Assembly: GCA_039619475.1 (NCBI GenBank)
Contig: CM077115.1
Span: 479,148,400 to 479,212,399 of the forward strand
Reading direction: 5' to 3'
Length of the DNA: 64,000 bases
DNA from: Icerya purchasi
Taxonomy: Eukaryota; Arthropoda; Insecta; Hemiptera; Monophlebidae
Shown here: positions 1 to 12,400 of the stretch, in pieces
Numbering within the stretch: position 1 is the first letter of the stretch
How the letters are laid out: every line of letters begins with the position of its first letter
Notes under the pieces: model-generated
What the model was told of the DNA's origin: nothing
What the model saw: the letters and a program-made list of their open reading frames with translations, nothing else
Databases searched by the model: none
Translations under genes and position numbers: made by a program

Positions 1-542
1 TCAAACACTGGCCGGATTCGGAATCATCTTGAGCAGATTCTTCACTCGATTCTAAAAATTTCTTGTCTTCTACACCAATAAAACTCGCAGTTATCTTGAA
101 TGATGCGTGAAAACGGTGAACCGTCACCACGTAATCTTCACCGCAACGTACATTATAGTGCGGGTTCACTCTTCTACGATTTCGTTTACGAATTTCATTT
201 CTAGCCGTCGTAAATTAATATTACATTTCCAACTTAAATGTACTCAGCTTACCGGGATATATCCTGGGAAATAAGAGCCTCTCAGCGCGTCAATCAAACG
301 CCCGGCTGATTAGTCTCTGATTCATTTCTGATGATGATCGAAGTACTTTTCCTCCATCCACATCAACGTGTGTTGTTTAGCCAAAAGCATACTGTTCGCT
401 GGCTCCGCATTTTATCGATTCGAACATCAGTTCGGCGGAATGTAAGAGTTTCACCTGAAACTGCGGGTATTTCGGCTTTCTTCGGAAATTCCGCTTATTT
501 CGTATAATGGCTTCGCGATCATGTAGCAAAGCCGCTGCGTGA
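1..542 (-). CDS. Candidate exon pair of an unknown gene (542-455 and 200-1), cut by window edge
   Basis: Minus-strand segment 542-455 is bounded by aaaagatttccag and CAG|GTGAAA, and segment 200-1 follows a ctag acceptor. Joined in phase 2 they read through QRLCYMIAKPLYEISG, ISEESRNTRSF, RKRNRRRVNPHYNVRCGEDY, VVTVHRFHASFKIT and an acidic end (SSEESAQDDSESGQ), with no stop up to base 1. The intron would be 254 bp. The residue composition looks coding, but I do not recognise the protein. The second acceptor has a weak pyrimidine tract, so this could be chance. Confidence 0.3.
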
Positions 543-2963
543 CTGGAAATCTTTTTACACCCGCAGAGAAAGTAGTACCACTGGTGTATCTGATGATGCT
601 CGATATGCACGTTGGAAGCAAAGTCGTCGTTGCACTGTACACCATGTTGTTCACATCAACACAGGTGGGGTACATTGATCGCTTGATCGAACGAAAATTG
701 CAGATTTTTATGTACGAAATTCAAGCTGAGCGAGTCGTTTTAGTTAATTAATTTCTTTTTTTTTTTCTTTTTAGAGACTTAACGCTTTAATAGAGCATGG
801 TTACAATTTTGAGTGCGGAGGTAGATGCGGGGAAGAGATGATACCGTTCAACTAAGAAATTTTCTGTTTGAGTAGTATCTTATAACAAGTTTGACAAACT
901 CGAAATCCGGTGATAGAATTCTTCTTTCAAAAGCGATCCACCTTTTTCGGTTCTTCGAAAAATCAACTTGATTAGCTCCTCGAGCTGATTGTTCTTGTTC
1001 GAGCTTTCTTTTCCATACCGATTTCTTTCTTTAATGCGACAGCTTTAGTATCATCAATTCGCGGAAAACGATTTGCTAATCCGACACAACTTTAAGTCTT
1101 TTGTTTACTGACAGCTTTGGCAACTTTTCGTTTTCAACCTATTCTCTCTTCCTTTTTCTTCGTCAAAATTTAAAACTGCGTATTTTTCTTATTCAGTTTT
1201 TGTTGAAGTGATAAAAAGTTGTTTGAACTCTCGACGTTCAGTTTCAATTTTTGTTAGTAACGAGCTTCTAAAAGGCGCAATAGCGGTTTCAAATTCGTTT
1301 TTCATTTAAATCTACGATAATTAATATCGATTAACATTTTTAATTTTTGTGTTGCTTAAAGGTATTTTTCTTCCAGCTTACGTGTTGCCATGGTAAACTG
1401 AAAATATTTCAAGTCATATTATTAAAACTACTTTGAAGGAAGACCCCCCCCCCCCGTTTTAACAATTGTTTTAATGATTACCATAGTTGGTTCACCGATA
1501 CTTATCGATATACTCATATATGGTCCCACCGTTGTACACTACGAACAAATAAATCGTCATTAAAATCAATTCAAGTAACCAAACAAAAAAAAACATAACC
1601 TTCTAAGTTTTATAAGGACATTACTTAAACAGCATAAATATGAGAAGAAGAGAAATATACTTTCAATATTTTTACCTATCTTTTTAATCCATTAGGTACG
1701 GTTTTAATTTATAAGTATGAAATTGGTAATTTAACGAAATTTCGAAAATTAAAAAAAGGAAAAAACCTAAAATGTAACAGGGTCATTATTGAAAATTAAA
1801 AATCTTCAATTGTTTCACTTGTGCCCGACTTAGAAAAAGAATGGAGATAAAATCAAAATCCCGTCTACAATACGGCGCGAGCAACAATGTGTGCCAATGT
1901 TTCAAGAACCATCGAGCTCCTCGAATGGCAAATTACGCACGTTTCTTTGCTCCGTTCAAAAGCCTTCTTCTCCTCTGATCATATCGCGTTTATCGAGAAC
2001 TATCCGTTAGTTCTTGAAAAAGTTATTGCCCGCGATTCCGCTAAAATGTCGTTATAAAAAGAACTTGCTTTCAGCTGATAGGAGGGAATTGCCCTTGCTG
2101 GAATTAAAACAAAACATTATCACTTATCCTTATCTTTTCTTTTTTTCCCTGGATTTAGAATTAACGCTTCTCTAAAAGTTGTTCGTAATTATCAAATCAA
2201 ATCAAATACCCGATAAAAGACTACGAAGCAGCGTTACATAAAATTATAATTACCATAATGAACTACGGGGCAATAAACACGTTTGACCATGTGTGCTCAA
2301 AACGATGCAACAATACCGTATCTTGAGTAGTTCAAGACGTTTTTCACACACACACACACGCGCGTGTCATAAAAAGTTAATAAAGTCTGAAATAGTTACA
2401 CAGAAATAAAGCAAACTTAATAATTACGGTAGAACTCGTCCGACTTAACCGCTAAAACTTTTTGCTAGATAACATTTCGTACAATTAACCTACATCAGTT
2501 GGCTTGGTGTGACCGCCACATTCGTATTAATGCCGGGTCACAGTTCGGGGGGATGCCTGCATTAACCTCGTCGACGTCTGAGAATAATATGTAAACTTTT
2601 AATTGCATTTACTGAAAAACTCGAACTTAAATTTTCCAAGTGAAACCGTCGAAACTACTTAAAAATATAAATTTAACATAACAAAGTCGTAGCGTTTTCT
2701 TAAATTGAATCGAATCCTATCTATCTTCGTGTGTGGGGGGCCACTTTCATTGAACAATAGTTAATATCTGATAATAAATAATTATGAATAACAAACATTT
2801 AAAATGGATACAAATCGTATAAATGCGTGTTCAAACAGGATATATATAATAATTCACAAAATATACTCATGAAAGTTATTAAATTAACAAAAACCGACCT
2901 ATTTCGGAATCTGTGACTCTAGAACAATCAGTTTTCAAAAATTTAATAATTTCATAAGTATAT
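543..2963. other. No gene seen; AT-rich with short tracts
   Basis: No coding signal was found on either strand. The stretch contains a C tract near 1445, a CA/CG tract at 2348-2366, and a segment at 1488-1545 (CCGATACTTATCGATATACT) that resembles one at 30848-30900. Confidence 0.5.
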
Positions 2964-3026
2964 TTGGAGAATTATTATATATTTCCTGTTTCATATTTTA
3001 TACGCATTTATATATATACATATATG

Positions 3027-3057
<31 letters not shown>

Positions 3058-3066
3058 GTATAAATA
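2964..3066. repeat. TATA/TATG microsatellite bordering the fold-back element
   Basis: About 50 bases of TA and TATG repeats at 3008-3060 directly abut the fold-back arm. Copy 2 of the family also begins next to a TA tract, which suggests insertion into, or carriage of, TA-rich ends. Confidence 0.7.
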
Positions 3067-3612
3067 TAACTCGGCCATTTTGGCCTCGCAGAGGGCTGTG
3101 CCCCTTAACCTCTCTTGCTTTCATTTCTGTCTCTTTCTCTTCTATACTTTGTATAAAATTATCAAAATTCACAAGGTAATTCTTACTGGCATCAACACAA
3201 AAAGCATAACATAAGCACAAAAATCCCATTCTAACTTTCATTATATAAAATTAAGACAATTTTTCGTTACAAATTTCATTACATAAAATTGTGACATTTT
3301 TTAAATAACAATAACAAAAATCCTATAAAATATAACAAACGTTACATAAAATTGGGACATTTTTTTGGGACATTTTATGTAACGCAAAATGTCTCAAAAA
3401 ATGTCCCAATTTTGTGTAACGAAAAATGTAACGAAAAAATGTCTTAATTTTATATAACGAAAGTTAAATGTTTTGATAGGATTTTTGTGGTTGTTATCTT
3501 TTTTTTGTATTGATGCCAGTAAAAATTACGTTGTAAATTTTGATCATTTCATACAAAGTATAGAAGAGAAAGAGACAGAAATGAAAGCAAGAGGAGTCAA
3601 GGGGCACATATA
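3067..3612. mobile_element. Fold-back element, copy 1 (arms 3067-3366 and 3367-3612)
   Basis: The two arms are inverted copies of each other. The motif ctttctcttctatacttt in the left arm reappears as aaagtatagaagagaaag in the right arm, and the ACATAAAATTGGGACATTTT block meets its complement at the centre near 3366. The left outer end is aactcggccattttggcc next to a TATA/TATG microsatellite. The right arm lacks its last 40 or so bases. No transposase is present. The same family occurs at 41350-43662. Confidence 0.75.
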
Positions 3613-3654
3613 TAAAGTAAATTAAATAGTAAATTAAATCCTATACTCTTGACA

Positions 3655-3725
3655 GGCTGTCCGCGATTGTAAAGTTAAAGTTCGCAGTGTACCAAATCCG
3701 ATGGCATTGATGAGCTATTTATGAA
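3655..3725. repeat. Dispersed repeat, one of three copies
   Basis: The pattern GCGATTGTAAAGTTAAAG, then GTACCAAATCCGATGG, then GATGAG has diverged matches at 26725-26790 and 27085-27150. Those copies share the order ATTGT..AATTAAG, GTAC..AAG, GATGAG. The family is unknown. Confidence 0.45.
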
Positions 3726-3805
3726 CCATTAATCATAATAAACGCTATATATACCAGTAGAAAATATATATAATTATAAATTTAAAAATTCAAAATAGGT
3801 TAGTA

Positions 3806-3861
3806 TTAACACTTTAAGCCCCATATCTCCATATGTGGAAACGTGGGACTTAAAGTGTTAA
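3806..3861. mobile_element. Miniature TTAA-flanked hairpin (56 bp)
   Basis: TTAA stands at both ends of a hairpin whose arms are CACTTTAAGCCC and GGGACTTAAAGTG. TTAA duplication with C-rich inverted ends is the signature of piggyBac-type insertion, but the unit is far smaller than usual MITEs. It may instead be a chance palindrome or a remnant. Confidence 0.45.
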
Positions 3862-4972
3862 TCCTTCTTCACTTTATATGAGATACATTACGCTCGATGA
3901 ACTTCTGGTTGGAAGAATAATTATGAATTTCCAAGCTTATACATTCTGATATTTCAATCCACTCTATACAACCTGTTCGTTAAGTTAATGAAATAATGAA
4001 TAATTATTAACTTCATCGTATTTAAAATGTATATATATATATGTAAGTAGTTTTATGTAGAAACATTTTGGCGAATTCAGTCCATCTTCTGAAAAAAAGT
4101 TATTAGTAAAGATTAATGTTATAAATATGGTTTTCCAAGTCGTCTATCCTAGCCCATAAAAAAGGAAGGAACATAAAACGAACGCGCTCTGTTTACGGGC
4201 GTAAAATACTTTCTGCATTCGTGATTTTTTTGCATTCATATCAAGGCGAGGATACTTCAACTGGTTTTTAGAAAAGAAGCGCTCATATGGTACAAATTTT
4301 CGAAAGCAATTTTTTTGCCAAAAATATGTTTATAACTGAAAATCATTAGTTGTGCCTGGTAAATTACTACTAATTTCCGTGCGACCGTCCAATCGAAACG
4401 GAAGAAAAGCGTTGGATACACAAATGGCAATTGTACGTTATTCGTCTTGTCCCTAGTTCGCTGTTAATTCGCGATCAATTTTCTCGGCGTTTCCTTTTAT
4501 CCCTGCTTCCGGGTTTGCCTTTCGCATTTCTCTTCTACATCAAATTCCTCTTTTACGTCCGTATTTTAATAAAAATTTTTTCTTTCTTTAGAATTTTTCT
4601 TTTTGCTCGTTGAAATCGACCACGTATTAGTTAAGAAAATCGGTTTATTTACAATTTTCAATTTATTTTTAGCCATTAATAATTTTCATTATATTAATGG
4701 TTCGCATGAGACAAAAATGTGGACAACTCGTAAGATTTTCCCTATCGGTTACAAGTCATCTAACTAGAACAAAAAAGGTTAATAAAAGTCAGATTCGTAA
4801 GTACGGAGAAAGGGCTGGTGTTAACTAAGAATTCTAGAACAAAATAGGCTCTATCTTGTTAATCGTCTGGCGTAAAATTTATAAAATGCAACATAATAAT
4901 ATACCTTTCCCCTAGACAACCATTCATTTATTATCCTTCACTAATGGTGTGTTTAATTATTTTGCCGTGCAG
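3862..4972. other. Intron-like AT-rich sequence upstream of the first visible AGMO exon
   Basis: I looked for an exon encoding the preceding HxxHHG motif of AGMO, in phase 1, and did not find one. A short AT microsatellite is present at 4027-4042. Confidence 0.5.
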
Positions 4973-5127
4973 GTAGTAATAAAGTTTGTCTGGACAAAAA
5001 TTACGGTGGAGTTCTCATAGTGTGGGATAAACTGTTTGGTACTTTCTATCAGTCGCACCAATGCCAAAATAACATTATCTACGGACTCGTGCACCAACCG
5101 CCCTTGTTGAATCCAGTCTATCAACAG
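4973..5127 (+). CDS. AGMO: AGMO internal exon: conserved DKNYGG / WDKLFGTF block
   Basis: The acceptor is tttgccgtgcag and the donor is CAACAG|GTAAAA. The exon is 155 bp: two bases completing a codon (in the family this is the Gly of the HHG just after the last histidine motif) and then 51 codons. The residues read SNKVCLDKNYGGVL, then IVWDKLFGTF, then IIYGLVHQPPLLNPVY. This is the most conserved stretch after the final HxxHH motif of AGMO. An antisense open frame over the same bases is a shadow. Confidence 0.9.
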
Positions 5128-6402
5128 GTAAAAGTTCCTATACAATTCATAAAAATATAGTACTGGCGTTAAAGTTAATCGTCAGCTACACACGTTGCGA
5201 ATTGTGAAGGTCGCTGTGTTACCAGCCAACTATTCTCTTGTTTGAGAAATTTATCTATAAAATAGGGGCAGAGCGAGATAATGATTGAATTTTTATATTT
5301 CTTAAAAAAACGAATATATTTTTTAAAAACATGTCCATTTTTATGAAATACGTCTTAATCTACTTAAAACGTTCACATATACGGTAATAACGTAATAACT
5401 GATTTGATTGTTGTTTTTTTTTTGATTTCCTTACCGAACCGGTTACCGCTATTATGCGTGGTGTTATAAGATTTAGCTTCGAAATGATTTAAAATAGATG
5501 GTTCTTTATTCAAATGAAATAGTTTTGCTCTTAACTTCCTCTGAATTTTAATATCACCGATATCACTTTTTTTACATACGTTAAAGAGAAGAAAGCTGTT
5601 CAATTCGAGGATAGACAAAAGTCAAAAAGCCGATGGAAATTTTTAACGATTTCACCGTGATTACCGTTAGAACTATTGTCTTTTTTTTGGTTTTTTTTTT
5701 TTAATAACGGAGAAGCATAGAAATGAATTGGAAAAAATGTGCATTTCCCGAATTGTTTAAATATAACAGTACACGCTCACAAAGTATAGGCGAATTCGAA
5801 TCTAGCGAATATCAAACAGAAATATCGTCGAATAATAGCGTTTGGTAGAAAACAGATACTTTCCAGAATTAGTTACATAAGAAGGCGAAAATTAAAAAGG
5901 ACCAAGTAGGATAGATAAAAGACGACCTTAGAATTCGGCATGAGGTTACTCGTTTCCAATACGTGCTTAACGGACTCATTTTAATTATGCTGGTTCTCTG
6001 AAAAAAAGTCTCGGAGTTTAGATTGATTACATTAAAATAAAAGGAATATACACTACATACATAGTTACAGTAGAGTCTGGCTAATCCGGAACTGTCCGGA
6101 TCACCGAAAATCCGGATTAAACGGAATCAACTTTAAAATGTGTCAGAAGCAAGTTTCATAGGTAAAAGAAAAAATTTTAATGATTAAAAATCAACGTTTC
6201 TTCATTTTAAAGTATGTATGTACTTAAGAAAGTTATTTACATCTTAAAAATATGTATGTACCATAGTATTATACATATGTAATTTTTCCATGCGTCCTAG
6301 ACGCCTGAAATTTTTTTTCATTTTTTATTTTTTTCGATTTGTCCGGATTAACCGGATGTCCGCACTAGCGCGGTCTGGATAAGTGACACTCTGCTGTATA
6401 TG

Positions 6403-6465
<63 letters not shown>

Positions 6466-9400
6466 TATTTGGTGGCGTAAAAATGTTGTAGTCTGCAGCC
6501 GTACAATGGTTCTTTCCTCAGTAGAAAAAGATACAATTTTTACAATATATCTTCAAACAATATTAAAATAAGCGCAGATATTTGTCAAAAATCTTGAATT
6601 TTTCGCTGCATTTCTTGCATATTTTTTTAAAACTAATTAACATATTAAAGTGCTGATTACGAAAATGACAAAGCTTTCTTCTTGAAAACTTTCGAATAAT
6701 CTTTATCGTTACGGCGATTAATGAACTGATCATTTTTTTCTTCATTCCGATGTTAGCCAACAAATTCGATGGTATCAGTTCGGTGTACAAAAACTCTGTT
6801 CAATTCACCTCAATACTAGAATAGTTTGTAGCTGGCTGTGGTGGCTTCCCCAGTGTCGGAGGAAACGCTGTATTTCCGACATAAGTGTGAGTTTCAAAAA
6901 GGAGATTCCGCGATTATTTCTGATTAAGGAATTGGAATTAGTGTCCATCGGAGGGAATAAAGAGGAAATTCGAATTATTCGGTTAGTTTAATGTTTCTTT
7001 TGTTTGTTTGAACTCACCAAATACAGAAATGATTTTTCGAATTCTCAACGTTCAACAGTGTGAAGCTCCATTGAAATACAACGACACTGTCCAGTAGACT
7101 ACGGTAGCAAGGCCTTTTTAGTTTCTATAAAAGTTTGTTAATAACGTAACATTCGTTCGAATAAGAAAGTTGATTATTTATCGTGAAATAATTACGAGCG
7201 AGTAGTGAATATCTAATCGGTATTAATAATAATAATAATAATAATAATAAGAGTAATGATAATGATAATCATATAAAATTTAATTTATTTCCTCTTAATT
7301 TCTACATCAGTCGTGTGAAACCAAAAATTGTTCTTGTTCAATAGCGACAGTAATATATAATAATTAGAGTGCGGTAAAAATAATAATTAACTTTCTTATT
7401 TAAACGGATGCTACATTATTAACCGGTTTTATACGTTATGAAAATTGAAAAAAGCCTTGCTACCGTAGTCTACTAGACAGTGTCGTATTTCAGTGGAGCT
7501 TCACGCTATGGAACGTTGAGATTTCGAAAAATCATCTCTGTATTTGGTGAGTTCAAACAAACAAAAGAAACATTAAACTAACCGAATAATTCGAATTTCC
7601 TCCTTATTCCCTCCGATAGACACTAATTCCAATTCCCTAATCATAAATAATCGCGGAATCTCCTTTTTGAAACTCACACTTATGTCGGAAATACAGCGTC
7701 TCCTCCGACACTGGGGAAGCCACCACAGCCAGCTACAAACTATTCTAGTATTGAGGAGAATTGAACAGAGTTCTTGTACACCGAACTGATACCATCGAAT
7801 TTGTTGACTAACATCGGAATGAAGTAAAAAATGATCAGTTCATTAATCGTCGTAACGATAAAGATTAGTTTTAAAAAAATAAGCAAAGAAATGCAGCGAA
7901 AAATTCAAGATTTTTGACAAATATCTACGCTTATTTTAATATTGTTTGCAGATAAATTGTAAAAACTTCATCTTTTTCTGCTGGGGAAATAACTATCGCA
8001 TAGCTAGATGTTATAGAATTTTTACGAAACTAAGTACATATATATATATATATATATGTATATGTAATGTACTTTCATTTTGTGAAACTAAAGTTTATAA
8101 TTCAGTTGTGAAACTATTGTACAAATATTTTTCATCAAACACGGCAGAATATTAGTACCTTGTCAAGTTGACTATTTCCGTAAGATCATTATTACGATGC
8201 TGACTATGTACATTTTTTGGATATATTAGTAATTTAATAATGATTCTATGATTCCATTCTAAAAATAATTTGCTCAAAAGTATAAGGGGGGAAGTTTCTG
8301 CGGTCAAGCGTCATTTTAATTATACAAGTCCCTCCTTTAGGTACGGCATTAGGGCTAAACGTGTTTGGATAATGCCACGTAGTGGTAGAATTAAGTATTA
8401 CCCACTGTGTCTGTGGTATAAGCTAAACAAAATAGCGTGTCTGGCTGTATATGTTTCGATTTGTATCATTCACTGGTCGTACTGATGTAGTTAAAAGAGA
8501 TAATAAATCCGATCGGCTACAATTTCTGTGAAATTGTCCAGCTTTATAAATGAATTTTGTAATGTGGTTCAGACTTTATTCTCAAATTTATCTCGGTTTT
8601 GTCAAACTTATTTTAACTTTTTTACAATGATCACTTGTGGATTGAAAATGAGTCCTTCTGGAATATTTTTAAATTTCAGATTTAAGCAACATTTTATTAA
8701 CTACGTTTATGTTAGTTTTAGGGATGAAATTAATAATTTTTTGTTTTATGTTTAACTCCACACTATTTGAGCATGGAAGATTTTATTCTTTAATTGTTTT
8801 CAATAAACATATTCACCTACCGCATACATCATATACTTTTTTACGATAGGGAATCTTTTGTTGCAACGTTTAAATTTGTTTACGCTATTCATACTATAGC
8901 GGGTATAAAAAAAATGAATAAATGAATAAATGAATAAATATATAAATGAATAAATAAATAAATAAATAAATAAAAATTTTATCAGATGGCATCAAAAGAA
9001 GAAGAAACAGAAGAAAAGAGTATTATTAAGAAAATTATTTAACATATTTTTATAAACAGATGGAAATTGATGATGGAATTTTCAGACTAATTTGTCAACG
9101 ACAGTAATTATCGTTCGACAATCTGTCAAGCGCCACCTTACGAAAATTGCATGAATTTCCTTAATGCGTTCGTCTTATCGTTTGAATGTATGCGTAATGA
9201 GCACATTAATCGTCGGTGTGCGTTGTTCTATTTTAGATATTCTATATCGACGGTTTATATCGGAAATGGACGGAAATGTCGTCGATTAAGGACAAATTAT
9301 CATCTCTTCTTAAAGGACCGAGTTGGAGACCGGGCACTAAATGGACCGGTAATGAAGACGGTAAATTAGACGTAAGCGAAATATTTCAATATTCGCCTAA

Positions 9401-12400
9401 TATTTTACAAAATTCGATTCGAAAATAGTCGACTCGTTTGCGACGTATTGTTTTTACTTTCTTTTGCAGCTCTCGTAGAATTTATTGATAAATTAAAAAG
9501 AGCGAGCTTTTAATCGTGGTACGAAAATTTTTCCGCAGTACGATTCTGCGACGAACACGATTCAAAGGACGCGCGCGCGGGAAGTGCAGTTGAAATATTT
9601 TTAGCGGAAGGCTTTAAAATTTTGAAAAGACTTCAAAAACCCCGACCAGGAAAAAGGCTAAGCAGCTGTTTGGCGGTATTTTTAGTTTGTTTCTTTTTCC
9701 GTCTTGTCGAACACCTCTTCAAGGCTTCGCTTATTAAATGAACTAACGATTTAATTAAAATGTAATGTGTTCAACATGAAGTCGTATCTTTTCGAAACTA
9801 TGCTCTCTTTCTAGCGCTTCATGCTCATATTACCGTTTCTCATCAGATCGTTTCCGAATTATTTTGTACCTACCATTTTAGGTCTCTCGCTCTGACCTGT
9901 CGCAACGATTCGCCATCTTGTTTTTCTCTTTTCTCGCCACTTAAATCGTGTCCAATTTACGACTGGCATACGCTTCTAAGTGGTACGAAATTTATACTTT
10001 CAAACTCGAATGCCATCAGTATCCCCTTACTTCGGGCTAGCGCGTGGCCTCATTATTTGCGCGATTCGACAAATTTCCTCGCAGTATCCTTGACTCTACT
10101 TCCGTCGATATATTTCATTGATACTATGGTAATAATAGTTAACAACAAGATCGTATGCCTTCGAATTCGTACTCTGACGATTTTTTTAAAAACACGTTTA
10201 AACCTTTTCTTAATTTGTGAGCATCTCATCAAATCTAACCGATATCGTAAAACCGTTCAGAACGAGAAATAATACAAAACATTTTAATTCATTCCTTTTG
10301 TCTACAGCAATTGATAAAAATCAAGAGATGTCTGTAAGTAACCAGTTGCTTCTTCGCGCAGAAACACCAACCAATTCCGCTGAAAGTTCAAAAACCATTC
10401 TCGTATTATTCAAAATTAAATTTTTTTCCATCGCATGATTAATTGATCACGTTATCCCTAAATTACTCGGAATTTTTTAATACAGTTAATGTTTTTTATA
10501 TTATTTATCTACGTAATTTTCTAGTCATATTTCGTGATATCTCTCTCATAGTTATCGAGAAAAGACTATTTCAACAGTTTTTCGATAAGTGGCCGGATCA
10601 TTATTGGAACCTGGCGTATCGGTAAGTCTGCTTCTTGCCCTTTCCTACCAAAGACGCACTCTCAAGCTTAACTAAATGTAGTCCGATTTTGAGTTATATG
10701 TTTACAGCATTGGTAATCGAACGGAAAACTTTTGACAATTATATAATTTCTTTAATATGAAAAAATCATACTAACTTCTTATTAATCTTACGGATACGTA
10801 ATACTGCATCCATAGCTATAAGAAAAAAATTGGTATAACATCAATGAAATAATAACTCATAATACAAACAATACTTCGTATTTAACCTTTGTAAGTTTTG
10901 CGAATTTCTAAAAAGTAAACTGATGCACACATTTTTTAGTGCAAAATTTGAAACATATTTTGTTTTAGTAACTCCGATAGTTAGTATAGATTATTATTAC
11001 TAACTTTTACTTTGAACGTAATGTAAACATAAATATGTTCCGTGATAGCTAGTTGATGGCGTTACATTCATGTCTATAGTCAAATTGAGTTCAATTATTA
11101 ATCCTGTAAACTTATACTCAAAATCTGGCTACATTCGGTTAAGCCACTCTCAACCGATTAAGCTAAAAGTTTAAAATTACGGTCATCTTTTTGTGCTATT
11201 CCTTAACTAAAAATCATATAAAATCTATTTTTATTTATATAAAGGAAAGATGACTAGCTAGTTTTATAACTATAGTTTCTACACACACCCGCACCAAATA
11301 TATCTTTGTATATATATACATATATATATACGCAAATATAAAAATCTGTCGTAAGGCTTCGCAAGGGATCAAGCTTTCTTGACCGCCAATACTTTTTCTT
11401 CTAAAATTTGTTTTAGAAAATTCATTTTCAGTTAACATCATTCTTAACCCTCTTCTATATATATAAAAAAAAAACACAAAAAACAACTCAGCAATTGTAC
11501 AAGTAATCAACTTTTTTTATATAAAGTAACGGGACATAGTCATGGGACAAAAAATGCAGCTACCCCAGTCTAAAAATGACGTAGTTATTAATTTATAGAT
11601 ATGTGTGCGGCTATGTCCGCTTGTATGTATAGGGTGATTTTTTAAGAGTAAAGTTTTTCAGGTTGGCAGCACTGGTTGGTATTGGCGTCCAAACGTCATC
11701 TGTCAAAGTGAAAACTTTTCAGTATACTCTACCATTTCATCATCATGGAAAGACTTATAAATAAGCAACGATTGTGATATGGTTGAAATTTATTATCAAA
11801 AACCAGTGCTCTGTGAAAAATGTGCATCGTTTGTCATATTATGACGACTGCATATTTTTCACAGAGCACTGGTTTTTGATAATAAATTTCAACCATATCA
11901 CAATCGTTGCTTATTTATAAGTCTTTCCATGATGATGAAATGGTAGAGTATACTGAAAACTTATCACTTTGACAGATGACGTTTGGACGCCAATACCAAC
12001 CAGTGCTGCCAACCTGAAAAACTTAACTCTTAAAAAATCATCCTATATATATGGACGGTTTGTTTAACTGGAAAACAACAGTTGGTTTCCATAAAATATT
12101 TAACAATCGAGTCGAATACAATTTTAAAGAATAAATTTGTTCTAGACAAAGGTATCGCGGAGTGTTTTTATTTATTTTATTTTTCGAAGAATAAAGCGAC
12201 TTTTACTGGTGAAGACTATTTTATTGGGAAGTTCAAAGGATTGCTCATGGCGAGGTCTGAAGGATACAGTTACATTATGTATTACGTTTGCGAAACAAAT
12301 CTCTAACAACTACATCTAATCCGAATGGCTAGCTTTTGTCTTATTCGACCTTTTTATTATGAATTATAAAGCGAGTAACGGTGCGAATCTGTAAATTAAT

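Noticed and set aside
539..751. Plus-strand frame resembling the N-terminal membrane segment of AGMO (VPLVYLMMLDM)
   Set aside because: The exons encoding the roughly 250 residues between it and the 4973 exon are not found in the intervening 4 kb, and the similarity is a few hydrophobic residues.
2964..3241. Open frames over TA/TATG repeats with Tyr-Ile runs
   Set aside because: Translation of a microsatellite. The same applies to frames at 6348-6571, 45798-46007 and 53962-54249.
7228..7265. Regulatory element in the palindrome centre
   Set aside because: It is a plain AAT microsatellite.
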